From NCBI RefSeq assembly GCF_902168065.1, contig NZ_LR655697.1, positions 29,326-93,325 of the forward strand: a stretch of DNA of 64,000 nucleotides, written 5' to 3'. Source of the DNA: Mycobacterium tilburgii. Lineage in GTDB: Bacteria; Actinomycetota; Actinomycetes; Mycobacteriales; Mycobacteriaceae. Positions 31,121 to 39,844 of the stretch are shown here, in pieces. Under the pieces are notes generated by a model that ran no database searches, was not told the DNA's origin, and worked only from the letters and a program-made list of their open reading frames with translations. Position 1 is the first letter of the stretch. Every line of letters starts with the position of its first letter. The position numbers were made by a program, and so were the translations under genes.

Positions 31121-31315
31121 TCAGTTGTGCTGGTCATCGTCATCGGCGGCGGCTGAAGCCGCGGCCTTCTTGGCCTCCTCCTGCACCTTGTGAATGGTGT
31201 CGGAGTACTTACCTTGCGTCTTGTCGTCGACGAACTCGCCGGCCTTGTCGATCGCCGTCTCGACCGTGTCGGCATGCTGCGTCAACAGATCCTTGGCCTT
31301 GTCCAGGAATCCCAT
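31121..31315 (-). CDS. Rv0909-like antitoxin
   Basis: A 64-aa acidic, helical protein: [40 protein letters not shown] and a tail rich in Ala and Asp. This is the Rv0909 family (Rv0909-like antitoxin, also seen in stress-response CsbD-like small proteins). It lies immediately upstream of, and close to, the SRPBCC gene (4-nt gap), the usual antitoxin-first order. Both genes are intact although ctpE just upstream is destroyed, consistent with selection for retention. Confidence 0.8.
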   Translation of the reverse strand: MGFLDKAKDLLTQHADTVETAIDKAGEFVDDKTQGKYSDTIHKVQEEAKKAAASAAADDDDQHN

Positions 31316-31374
31316 CTGTTGTCCCTTCGCCGCGGATCCCCGGGGCCGCCGGGGACCCTCTTGCTGGCAGCACC

Positions 31375-33353
31375 CTACTTGCCGATGCCGGTGTGGCCTA
31401 AATCACCCTCGCCTGCCGGTGGCCGCCACAACCGCGGCTCGATCCCGAGGATCCTGGCCCGGATCCACCAGGTGGCTTCGATTGCCGCCGCGCCCGCGAC
31501 CCCGATGCCCACCGCGGTGAGCGTCACCACGTGATCCGACGGATCCAGCAGAAACTTATGTTTAGCCAGCGGGATGCTGAAAATCGCGAGGTAGGCTTGA
31601 TGTTGTCGATCACCCGCCGGCCCTCGCCCACGACATAGGGAAGCGTGGCAAATTTGTTGTCAAACAACACTATCTGGGTCACTGCGCGCGACGCTGGACT
31701 ACCGGCTCCCATAGCCACACCGATGTCCGCATCCTTGGGCGCCAGCACGTCGTTGACGCCGTCGCCGGTCATCGCCACGGTGTGTCCATACGCCTGCAGG
31801 ACGTGCACGATGGCACGTTTCTGATCCGGCCGCACCCGCCCGAAGATGGTGTAGGCGTCCAGGGTGTACGCCAACGCGGCGGGGTCCTCGGGCAGGTGGT
31901 GGGCGTACAGCGCCTCACCGTGCAAGCCGAGCTTGGCCGCGACGGTGCCGACCGACACCGCATTGTCGCCGGAGATCACCTTCACCGAAACATGCTGTGC
32001 TGCAAAAAATTTCATCGTTGAGCGCGCGTCTGTCCGCACCTTCTGCTCCAGCACCACCAGCGCGGCCGGCGTTACCCGGCCGGGCGCACCCGGGTCGTCC
32101 ACCGCGAGGTCTGCGACGCCGAGATGCAGCACCCACAGCCCGCGCGCCGAGCTGTTCGGCCTGCGCGGCCGCCGGTGACCCCGGTTCGAGCAATACGTCG
32201 GGCACGCCGATCGCCCAGTTGCCGTGCTCGCCGAAGGGCACCCCGCTCCATTTGGTGGCCGACTTAAACGGGTCCCACGCCGTGGCGGTCCAGCCGGGCG
32301 GCCGGCCGCAGGCATCGGCGATCGCATGCATGCTCGCATTGGGACGTGCGTCGGCCACGGCCAGCGCGGCGAGTGCATCGGTCACCGCCGCCGAATGCTC
32401 ACCGGCAAGTTCGATGACCTCGGAAACCCGCATACCGCTTTCGGTCAGCGTGCCAGTCTTGTCGGCACACACCACGTCGACCCGGGCCAATCCCTCGTTG
32501 GCCGTTAATTCCTGTACCAGACAACGACGTTGGCCGAGCCTGATGACGCCGGCCGTAAACGCGATCGATGTCATCAGCACCAGGCCCTCGGGCACCATCG
32601 GCACCAGCGCGCCCGCCGTCCGCAGCACCGACTCACGCCAACCCGCATGCGTGGTGAAAACATCTGCGTGTAAATCGTCAAAAGGCCGGCCGGCGCCAGG
32701 AGGTAGGTGATGAACTGCAGAATCCGGTTGATGCCGTTGCGCAGTTAGGATTTCACCAAAGTGAATTTGCTGGCCTCCGCGGCGAGCTTGGCGGCGTAGA
32801 CCGCCTCGCCCACACTAGTTGCGCGGTAGGCGCCGGTGCCGGCGACGACGAAACTTCCCGACATGACCAGATCGCCGGCATGCTTGCCGATCGGGTCGGC
32901 TTCCCCGGTCAGCAACGATTCGTCGACCTCCAGGTTGTCGCCCTCGACCACCTGGCCGTCGACGACGATCTGGTCTCCCGGGCCGAGCTCGATAATGTCG
33001 TCGAGCACGAACTCGCCGGGCGGCACTGCGCGAGTAACGGATTGCCTGCGCACCGACGCGCTTTGCCTGCCCGACGATGGCGAGTGCATCCAATGTCCGT
33101 TTTGCCCGGATCTCCTGGATCATGCCGATGATGCTGCTGGCGATGATCAGCAGGCCGAACAGGCCGTTGAGCCCATCGCCACCACGATCATCAGCAGCAC
33201 ACCCAGGATCGCGTTGATCCGGGTGAATACGTTGGCGTGGACGATCTCCGCGACGCTGCGGGTGGCGCGTGCCGGAAGTGCATTGGTGCGCCCGTCGGCC
33301 ATCCGCTGGGCCACCTCGACGTCGGTGAGGCCTGCGGCGACGACGCGGGTCAT
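31375..33353 (-). pseudogene. ctpE: P-type metal cation ATPase CtpE, decayed
   Basis: ATG 33353 begins [20 protein letters not shown] and [20 protein letters not shown]. Fragments then give [39 protein letters not shown] (actuator TGE loop), [19 protein letters not shown] (phosphorylated Asp in DKTGT), [40 protein letters not shown] and the tail [20 protein letters not shown]. Frameshifts and deletions occur near 33160, 33030-33060, 32700-32760, 32090-32150 and 31600, the last removing most C-terminal helices. CtpE (Rv0908, about 797 aa) imports calcium in related mycobacteria. This copy is dead. Confidence 0.88.
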
Positions 33354-33610
33354 CGGGTGAACGTTCCCAGCTGGTCGGTGTCGTAGTACTCGAGATTCAA
33401 CCTGGCGCCGGGGAAACCGGAGAACACCGTCTTGGAAATCGTTCCGGGCGGCGCATTTTCGTCGGTTATCGAGAAGGTGAAGGTATCGCCGTCCCAGTGG
33501 GGTCAGCGGGGTCCGATTCCTGGGTCCTGGGGCCGCTACGCACCCGGCTTCGCCGGCACCACCGCATGGGTGCTGCCGAACCCGAGCGGTCTCAACAGAA
33601 GCTTCACGCT
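33350..33610 (-). pseudogene. beta-lactamase-family serine hydrolase (Rv0907-like), C-terminal remnant
   Basis: Minus-strand codons ending at 33350 read [40 protein letters not shown] and QLGTFTR, then a TGA that overlaps the ctpE start (ATGA). This resembles the C-terminal lipocalin-like domain that ends serine hydrolases of the Rv0907 type and has the same position relative to ctpE. The upstream 150 nt contain stops, and the catalytic SxxK domain is absent. Confidence 0.55.
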
Positions 33611-33639
33611 TGACGACCTCGTCCGTGCGTACACCGAGC

Positions 33640-34534
33640 TACGTTGTGCACTGGAACAATCCGGTCCGGGTCCCGCTACATCCGCCACCACGGGTGCAGG
33701 CGCGGCGGCCCGGCAGCGTCGACGCGCTGGCCGGGAACGGGGACCGCAACCGCGACGTCGGCGCTCTGCGCGGCCGCGAGCAGCCTTTCGGGGGCTCGGC
33801 CCACGGGTGCGGGGCCAACCGGAAGGTGCCCCAATGGGTGGGCATCAGCAGCCCGGACCCGGCGGCGTTGAGATCCTGGTGGGCCCGCACCGCTTCCTCC
33901 GGATTCATGTAGGATGTCCGACCACGCGGGGTTGTAGGCGCCGACCGGCACAGGGTCACGCCGAACGGCCCGTGGTCGAAGCCGATCTGCTCGAAGCTCT
34001 TGGTGTACCCTGCGTCCCTGCCGAAGTAGACCCGACGGGGGTGGGACCGATGGTGGCCCCAGGAGGCCCACAGGGTGTTGTTACGGTCGGTGAAGCGGCC
34101 CGAAAAGATGGTCGTAGTGGTGGCTGATGACCACGGGCAGCGCCTCGAGCGCCACCGGCGGCGGGTGCAGACGCTCGGGGACCCACCACGTCCGACGGCG
34201 AACACCGCTGGCTCCACACCGGATCGGTGAGCACCCGTTAACCGTCGATCTCAAGCAGCGCCGTGGAGTGGCCCAGCCAGCTGACCGCCAGGAGGCCGGG
34301 GTCGGCGTCGAAGGTGCCCGGCGCCGCCAACGGGATCAGGTCGGGCGGCCGACTCCGACCGCGTGGCCGACGAGGTCCCACGCGATCAGCGTAAGCTGCT
34401 CGCGGTTCAGGTCGGTATTCGAACGTGGCTCGAGGTTGAGGAACGCCCCGTCGCGGCAATTGGGCGAGTGTTGCGTCACCGCCCCGATCGAGACTGGATC
34501 GGCACCCTAGGGCGGCCGGTGCCCCATGCAGCAC
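33640..34534 (-). pseudogene. MBL-fold metallo-hydrolase (Rv0906-like), decayed
   Basis: Pieces in successive frames: LLAVSWLGHSTALLEIDG (about 34235-34290), LTDPVWSQRCSPSDVVGPRA, DHYDHLF-type sequence in broken form near 34100-34130, a TLWASWG segment near 34080, VGAYNPAWSDILHESG with MNPEEAVRAHQDLNAAGSG, and HWGTFRLAPHPWAEPPK. This order is that of L-ascorbate-6-phosphate-lactonase-like or NAPE-PLD-like MBL proteins such as Rv0906. More than five frameshifts. Its 3' end abuts the serine-hydrolase remnant. Confidence 0.75.
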
Positions 34535-34577
34535 CCACCCGCCCGCGGCACCCTCACGCTTGCCGCGGGCGGGTGGG
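34534..34577 (-). terminator. perfect 17-bp hairpin after echA6
   Basis: CCCACCCGCCCGCGGCA at 34534-34550 pairs exactly with 34561-34577, leaving a 10-nt loop. It starts 27 nt downstream of the echA6 stop and is entirely G/C in its core. It is a strong terminator candidate for echA6, without a U-run, and lies between echA6 and the dead MBL gene. Confidence 0.75.
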
Positions 34578-34603
34578 CCGCAGTGCGGCGGGCACCATCC
34601 CTG

Positions 34604-35335
34604 TCAGGCCCCTTGAAACCTCGGTGGTCGCTTCTCGACCCGGGCAACTTGCGCTTCGATGACGTCCTGGCTGGCCCAGGCCTTGTCGAACAATTCCTTG
34701 TGCACCGGCCAGGCCTCCTCGATCGCGCCGTCGTCGTTGAGTACCCGTTTGGCGTGCTGTATAGCCAGCGGCGCCAGCACGGCGATCTCGGCTCCCCAGG
34801 CCTGGGCGTCGTCCAGTGTCCCGATCCGGTTGGCCATTCCGGTCAGCAGTGCCGTTTCGGCGGTCAACTTCTCCGCGGCCAGCAGCATCGCCCGGGCGCG
34901 GCCGTGCCCGACCAGCGTCGACAACCGACGGATGCTCCAGTTATCAAGGGCCAGACCGTATTTCGAGGTCGGGAATTGAAAGAACGCGTCCGGTGCGACG
35001 ACCCGCAGATCACACTGCATGGCCAGCTGCAGGCCCGCGCCGATCGCGGGGCCGTTGATGGCGCCAATCACCGGAATGGGAGCCGCATCCAGAGCCTTGT
35101 GCAGTTCGATGAGCCGGTCCGGATAGTCGGCCGCGAACGCATCGCCGGACAGGTCCGCGCCCGCGCAGAACACCGCGCCCTGCCCGGTCAGCACGACCGC
35201 GCGGGTAGACCCCTCACTGGCCTTCAGCACGGCCTCGCGCAGTTCGTCGACCAATTCAGAGTTGAGGGCGTTGCGACGCTCCGGGCGCTGCAACTCGATG
35301 GTCATAACGGCTTCTACCTGGGTGATACCGATCAT
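34604..35335 (-). CDS. echA6: EchA6, enoyl-CoA hydratase-like acyl-CoA shuttle
   Basis: A 243-aa crotonase-fold protein of the same length as Rv0905: [20 protein letters not shown], then [20 protein letters not shown] (oxyanion hole) and [20 protein letters not shown]. Where active hydratases carry Glu residues, the sequence reads as in EchA6, which is known to bind long-chain acyl-CoA and feed it to FAS-II with MmpL3 rather than to hydrate enoyl-CoA. Intact. It is divergent from accD3, with only 26 nt between the two starts, and is followed by a strong hairpin. Confidence 0.93.
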   Translation of the reverse strand: MIGITQVEAVMTIELQRPERRNALNSELVDELREAVLKASEGSTRAVVLTGQGAVFCAGADLSGDAFAADYPDRLIELHKALDAAPIPVIGAINGPAIGAGLQLAMQCDLRVVAPDAFFQFPTSKYGLALDNWSIRRLSTLVGHGRARAMLLAAEKLTAETALLTGMANRIGTLDDAQAWGAEIAVLAPLAIQHAKRVLNDDGAIEEAWPVHKELFDKAWASQDVIEAQVARVEKRPPRFQGA

Positions 35336-35344
35336 AGCGACACC

Positions 35345-35352
35345 CTATATAG
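35345..35352. promoter_or_regulatory. shared palindromic -10 candidate between echA6 and accD3
   Basis: CTATATAG is self-complementary and is the only AT-rich block in the 26-nt gap between the divergent starts. Read either way it gives a TATAT/TATATA -10. Transcription from it would begin within a few nt of either start codon (GTG 35362 or ATG 35335), so leaderless or near-leaderless mRNAs are predicted for both genes. Confidence 0.4.
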
Positions 35353-35361
35353 CCTCATGGC

Positions 35362-36864
35362 GTGAGTCGCATCATGACCAAACAACTGCAGGATGCGGTG
35401 CTGGACGAAGGCTCCTTCGTGAGCTGGGACAGTGAACCGCTGGAGATACCAATCAGCGATGCATACGCACAGGAGCTCGCCGGCGCCCGGGCCGCCACCG
35501 GCCTGGAAGAAGCCGTGCTGACCGGGGAAGGCCGAATATTCGGGCGCCGGGTGGCGCTGGTGGTGTGTGAGTTCGGTTTTCTCGGCGGGTCGATCGGCGT
35601 GGCGGCAGCCGAGCGGATCACCAACGCGATCCAGCGGGCCACGGCCGAGCGCCTTCCGCTGCTGGCCTCGCCGAGTTCCGGCGGTACCCGCATGCAAGAG
35701 GGCACGGTCGCGTTTGTGCAGATGGTGAAGATCGCTGCGGCCGTCACCCTGCACAAGCAAGCGCACCTGCCCTATCTCGTCTACCTGCGCAACCCCACCA
35801 CCGGCGGGGTTTTCGCCTCGTGGGGGTCGCTGGGCCACATCACCGTGGCCGAGCCTGGCGCACTGATCGGCTTCTTCGGGCCGCGGGTGTACGAACAGCT
35901 CTACGGCGAGCCGTTCCCGAAGGGCATCCAGACCGCGGAGAACTTGCACCGCCACGGCGTGATCGACGGTGTGGTGTCCATGGAAGAACTGCGACACACG
36001 ACGGACCGCGCGCTGAAGGTCATCGTCGACGCCCCGGAGGAATTGCTCGCCCCGCAGCACGAAGAGCCGATTCCCGATGTGCCGGCGTGGGATTCGGTGA
36101 TCGCGTCGCGGCGCCCGGATCGTCCCGGCGTCGGACATTTGCTGCGACACGGCGCCACCGACCGGGTGTTGTTGTCCGGCACCGGTAGTGTCGAGGCCGC
36201 AACCACCCTGTTGGCACTGGTTAGGTTAGCGGGCCAGCCCGCGGTGGTCCTCGGCCAGCAGCGTGTCACCGGTGAGCTCGTCGGGCCGGCATCGTTGCGG
36301 GAGGCCCGCCGCGGAATGGCGTTGGCCGCCGAGCTGCGGCTGCCCCTGGTGCTGGTGATCGACACCGCGGGCCCGGCGCTGTCCGCCGAAGCCGAGCAGA
36401 GTGGGCTGGCCGGTCAGATCGCCCGGTGCGTGGCCGAGCTGGTGACCTTGGACACCCCGACGGTGTCGGTGCTGCTCGGTCAGGGCAGTGGCGGGCCCGC
36501 ATTGGCGATGGTGCCCGCCGACCGGGTGCTGGCCGCCCTGAACGGCTGGCTGGCGCCGCTGCCGCCGGAGGGCGCCAGCGCGATCGTCTTCCGCGACACC
36601 GCGCATGCTCCCGAACTGGCTGCCGCCCAAGGCATTCGATCGGCTGATTTGCTGCGCTCGGGCATCATCGACGCGATCGTGCCGGAGCATCCCGACGCGG
36701 CCGAGGAACCGATCGAGTTCTCCCAGCGGCTGTCGCACGCGATAGCCATGGAGGTCCGGTCGTTGCGCTACATCCCCGGCCCCAAGCGGATGGCCGCGCG
36801 ATTGCGGCGCTACCGCAACATCGGGTTGCCCGCCGCGTCATCGGCCTCCGGCACTCCGAGATAA
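35362..36864 (+). CDS. accD3: acyl-CoA carboxylase carboxyltransferase subunit AccD3
   Basis: A 500-aa protein in which two carboxyltransferase halves are visible: N-domain VCEFGFLGGSIGVAAAERIT, PSSGGTRMQEGTVAFVQMVK and GVFASWGSLGHITVAEPGAL; C-domain LPLVLVIDTAGPALSAEAEQ and LLGQGSGGPALAMVPADRVL. This matches Rv0904c. It would carboxylate acyl-CoA together with a biotinylated AccA subunit encoded elsewhere. The start may be GTG 35362 or ATG 35374 (MTKQLQDAVLDEGSF). Intact; its 3' end overlaps the convergent TetR remnant by 55 nt. Confidence 0.93.
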   Translation: MSRIMTKQLQDAVLDEGSFVSWDSEPLEIPISDAYAQELAGARAATGLEEAVLTGEGRIFGRRVALVVCEFGFLGGSIGVAAAERITNAIQRATAERLPLLASPSSGGTRMQEGTVAFVQMVKIAAAVTLHKQAHLPYLVYLRNPTTGGVFASWGSLGHITVAEPGALIGFFGPRVYEQLYGEPFPKGIQTAENLHRHGVIDGVVSMEELRHTTDRALKVIVDAPEELLAPQHEEPIPDVPAWDSVIASRRPDRPGVGHLLRHGATDRVLLSGTGSVEAATTLLALVRLAGQPAVVLGQQRVTGELVGPASLREARRGMALAAELRLPLVLVIDTAGPALSAEAEQSGLAGQIARCVAELVTLDTPTVSVLLGQGSGGPALAMVPADRVLAALNGWLAPLPPEGASAIVFRDTAHAPELAAAQGIRSADLLRSGIIDAIVPEHPDAAEEPIEFSQRLSHAIAMEVRSLRYIPGPKRMAARLRRYRNIGLPAASSASGTPR

Positions 36865-37305
36865 CGCTGGATCGTCGGGCCGAGCCGTTCCACGACCTCG
36901 TCATGGCTCAGCTCGACAACCGGCGGAAGCCGTAACACGAAGCGGCACAAGGCCATACCGAGGATTTGGGTCGCCACCAGCCCGGCGCGCGTGGCGACCT
37001 CCTTTTCGGGCACCAGCGACGCAGCCAGCGGTTGGATCTGAGCTTGGAAGATTTCCTGCATGCGTTGTGCGGCGTCGCTGGAGCGCAGGAGGATGACCAG
37101 CGCGTCGTCCTCCCAACGTTCGAGAAAATGCCGGACCAGCGACCGTCCGAGCTGCGTTCGGTCCAGCGCCGTGACGTCGGGGAAGCGGAGGTCGAACTCC
37201 GCCGCGGCCGCGAACAGTTTGTCCTTGCTGCCGTAGTAGCGCATAACCATCGCCGGGTCCACCCCGGCGTCGGCGGCGATGCCGCGGATCGTGGCTATTC
37301 CCGTC
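36810..37305 (-). pseudogene. TetR family regulator lacking its N-terminus
   Basis: The body of a TetR protein is open: STGIATIRGIAADAGVDPAM, VMRYYGSKDKLFAAAAEFDL (recognition helix and conserved YYxxKxxL), and a ligand domain ending EADDAAGNPMLR. About 15-20 N-terminal residues, with helix 1, are missing, and a TAG lies just upstream of the fusion point (about 37330). From about 37305 the DNA belongs to a plus-strand FAD monooxygenase. It may still be translated from an internal GTG, but without helix 1 DNA binding is doubtful. Confidence 0.75.
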
Positions 37306-37700
37306 GACTTCAGCGGACTGCCGACCGAGCATCCCTACAAGCTAATACTCTACGCAGGTCGAGACGAACGGCTGCTGCAGCGATTGCACGAACTCTGCGG
37401 CATGGTGATCCGACCGAAGGCCCGCCCTGAGCCACTTCACCCAGGATGCCGACGGCGTGACGGCCACCTTCGTGACGGCGACAGCATCCGCGCCGGCTAC
37501 CTGGTCGGGGCCGACGGCATACACAAGCACAGTGCGGGTGCAGGCCGGAATTGGTTTCGCAGGTGGCGAATTCAGCGAATCCTTACACGCTGGCTGACGT
37601 CCCACTGTCCGGTGCGGCACCACGCGAAGAGGTCGTACTGTTGTATGCCCGGGACGGCTTGACGGTGCTTGAGCCCTTGGCTTTGCAGTTGAGCGGCCTG
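37305..37700 (+). pseudogene. FAD-dependent aromatic monooxygenase (PheA/TfdB type), middle fragment
   Basis: The fragment reads LPTEHPYKLILYAGRDERLL, QRLHELCGMVIRPKA, LSHFTQDADGVTATF in one frame and DDSIRAGYLVGADGIH-like GDSIRAGYLVGADGIH in another (GD motif of flavin hydroxylases), then LADVPLSGAAPREEVVLLYA and RDGLTVLEPLA. The N-terminal Rossmann fold and the C-terminal third are both absent. It is bounded by the TetR remnant and by the end of the glucosidase gene, so both ends are deletion scars. Confidence 0.7.
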
Positions 37701-37708
37701 AGCCGCCG

Positions 37709-39844
37709 TCAACGGCCGGCCTCATCGATCGCCTCGGGTGTCACCAGCTGCCAGTCGGCGGACAGACCGTGCGCCTTGGCCGTCTCGCCCTCGGCTTCCA
37801 GGTGCACTGTGCTGGAGCCCAAGCGCAGATTAGTCAACGTGATCCGGCCCCACTCGACCGGCAGCCGCGGCGCGATCGACAAGGTGCGGTTCGGCACGTG
37901 CGGGTCGAGCCCCATCGCCGAGCGCAGCAGCAGCAGCGGCGCCGCGCTGGCCCATGCCTGTGGCGAACAGGACGTGGGATAAGGCACCGGCGCGCCGAAC
38001 TGAGTGCGCGGAAAGCCGCAGAACAACTCGGGCAGGCGCCCGCCGAAAGCCGTTGCGGCGTCGAGGAGTCCGTTCGCCAGATGCTGCGCCAGCTGCACCG
38101 CACCGGGCACATGGCCGTAGCGCAGCAGGCCGGCCACCGCGATGGCGGTGTCATGCGGCCATACCGAGCCGTTGTGGTAGCTCATCGGGTTGTACGCCCC
38201 CATCGTAGTAGCCAGCGTGCGCAGCCCGAAGCCGGAATCCATCTCCGGCCCGGACAGCCGCTGCACGATGGTCATGGCGTGCTCATCGGTCGCAATCCCG
38301 GTCCACAGGCAATGGCCGACATTGCTCGTCAACGCATCTACGGGGCGCTTGTCTCCATCCAAAGCGACTGCATACCAACCCTTTTCGGGTAACCAGAACG
38401 CCTCGAGGAACCTGTCTTGCAACAGCTGCGCCCGCTCGCGCAGTCGGGCCGCGCTGCCGGTGTCCCCCAGCGCATCGGCGAGTTCCGCCCGGGCCAGCAG
38501 CGCCGCGTACAGGTAGCCCTGCACCTCGCACAGCGCGATCGGCGGCTCGGCGATGTGGCCGGCCGCGTCGTTGATGCCGTCGAAGCTGTCCTTCGAGCCC
38601 TGGTTGATCAGCCCCCGGTCGGTGGCGCGCCGGTATTCGACGAAACAGTCCCCGTCCCGGTCGCCGTACTCCTCCGCCCAGGCCAGCGCGGAGTCGGCCG
38701 CGGGCAGCAACCCCCGGATCACCGCTTCGTCGGCGCCCCAGCGCCAGCATTCGGCGAGCAGCATCACGAACAACGGGGTCGCATCGGCCGTGCCGTAATA
38801 GACGCCGCCCCCCAGCACGTCGGCACTGTCCGGGCCATGCCTGAGCTCGTGCATGATGCGGCCGGGCTGCTCCTCGGTGACGGCGTCGACGCGCCGCCCC
38901 TGCAGCGCCGCGAGCCGCTGTAGGGTACCGATCGAGAGTCCGACATCCAGCGGCAGCGCCATCCACGCGGTCAGCAGGCTGTCCCGGCCGAACAAGGTCA
39001 TGAACCACGGCGCACCCGCCGCCACATAGGACCGGCGGCCGTCGGCGTCGTGAATCAGCAACGCCCCCAGATCACTTTCGGTTTGCGCCAGCACCTGGGC
39101 CAGTGCGGTGTGGTCGGTTTCGACCGTGGTCGCACTGTCGCGCCACGCCTCGATCTTACGGGCCGGCGCGCTTTTTCGCGCGGTCTCACCACGCGGCGCG
39201 CGGGTCCAGACCTTACGGTTCCCCCACGTCGGATGCACCGTGATCTCGGCCTGCCAGCGTCCCCCGGGCGGCACCACCACCCGCCAGTTCAGCGACCCCG
39301 GCAACACGATCGGGTCACCGGTGGCGGACACCGTCAGGCCCCGCAACTGGTCCCGGCCCCGCAACACGAGTTCGGATCCGGCCACCGTCTTCTCGGCCCC
39401 GCCTACCGGTGCCCGCCCCTCCTTGACCGCGAACAGGTCCGCGAAGTCCGCGTCGGCGTGCAGTTCAAGGGAGACGACCGTGCTCTCCTTGTCCATGTTC
39501 TGTAGCCAGATCGTTTCCCGCAGCCCGTCGGTCACCAGTCGCTCGCGCACGATCAGCAGTGTGCTGTCCTGCCCCGACCGTGGTCGGCGCCGCAAAATGA
39601 ATTGCGCGGCAAATGCTTCCGTCGATTCCACGGACAGCGCATCGCCGGTTTCACCGTCGACGCGCAATTCCCAGCGCGACAGGACCCGCGCGTCGCGGAA
39701 AAACAATCCGTGTGCCCTGCCGACCACGACGTTCCCGTAGCGGTCAGACAAGCAGAAGGTTGCGCCGTCGACCAGCGTCACCGTGTCGCCGCCCGAACCG
39801 ATCTGAACCGGCGAGCCGCTGTTGAAGGGCGTCGGAGCCGTCAC
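37709..39844 (-). CDS. glycogen-debranching-type amylo-alpha-1,6-glucosidase
   Basis: A 711-aa protein with an N-terminal GDE_N_bis-type beta domain (about residues 20-220: DTVTLVDGATFCLSDRYGNV, FFRDARVLSRWELRVDGETG) and a C-terminal (alpha/alpha)6 barrel (about 260-690: FMTLFGRDSLLTAWMALPL, HELRHGPDSADVLGGGVYYG, GLINQGSKDSFDGI, SYHNGSVWPHDTAIAVAGLL). Such proteins act on alpha-glucans or related oligosaccharides. It overlaps the GT4 gene by 4 nt, and the two probably form an operon behind the CIRCE-like site. Intact. I do not recognise an M. tuberculosis counterpart. Confidence 0.85.
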   Translation of the reverse strand: MTAPTPFNSGSPVQIGSGGDTVTLVDGATFCLSDRYGNVVVGRAHGLFFRDARVLSRWELRVDGETGDALSVESTEAFAAQFILRRRPRSGQDSTLLIVRERLVTDGLRETIWLQNMDKESTVVSLELHADADFADLFAVKEGRAPVGGAEKTVAGSELVLRGRDQLRGLTVSATGDPIVLPGSLNWRVVVPPGGRWQAEITVHPTWGNRKVWTRAPRGETARKSAPARKIEAWRDSATTVETDHTALAQVLAQTESDLGALLIHDADGRRSYVAAGAPWFMTLFGRDSLLTAWMALPLDVGLSIGTLQRLAALQGRRVDAVTEEQPGRIMHELRHGPDSADVLGGGVYYGTADATPLFVMLLAECWRWGADEAVIRGLLPAADSALAWAEEYGDRDGDCFVEYRRATDRGLINQGSKDSFDGINDAAGHIAEPPIALCEVQGYLYAALLARAELADALGDTGSAARLRERAQLLQDRFLEAFWLPEKGWYAVALDGDKRPVDALTSNVGHCLWTGIATDEHAMTIVQRLSGPEMDSGFGLRTLATTMGAYNPMSYHNGSVWPHDTAIAVAGLLRYGHVPGAVQLAQHLANGLLDAATAFGGRLPELFCGFPRTQFGAPVPYPTSCSPQAWASAAPLLLLRSAMGLDPHVPNRTLSIAPRLPVEWGRITLTNLRLGSSTVHLEAEGETAKAHGLSADWQLVTPEAIDEAGR

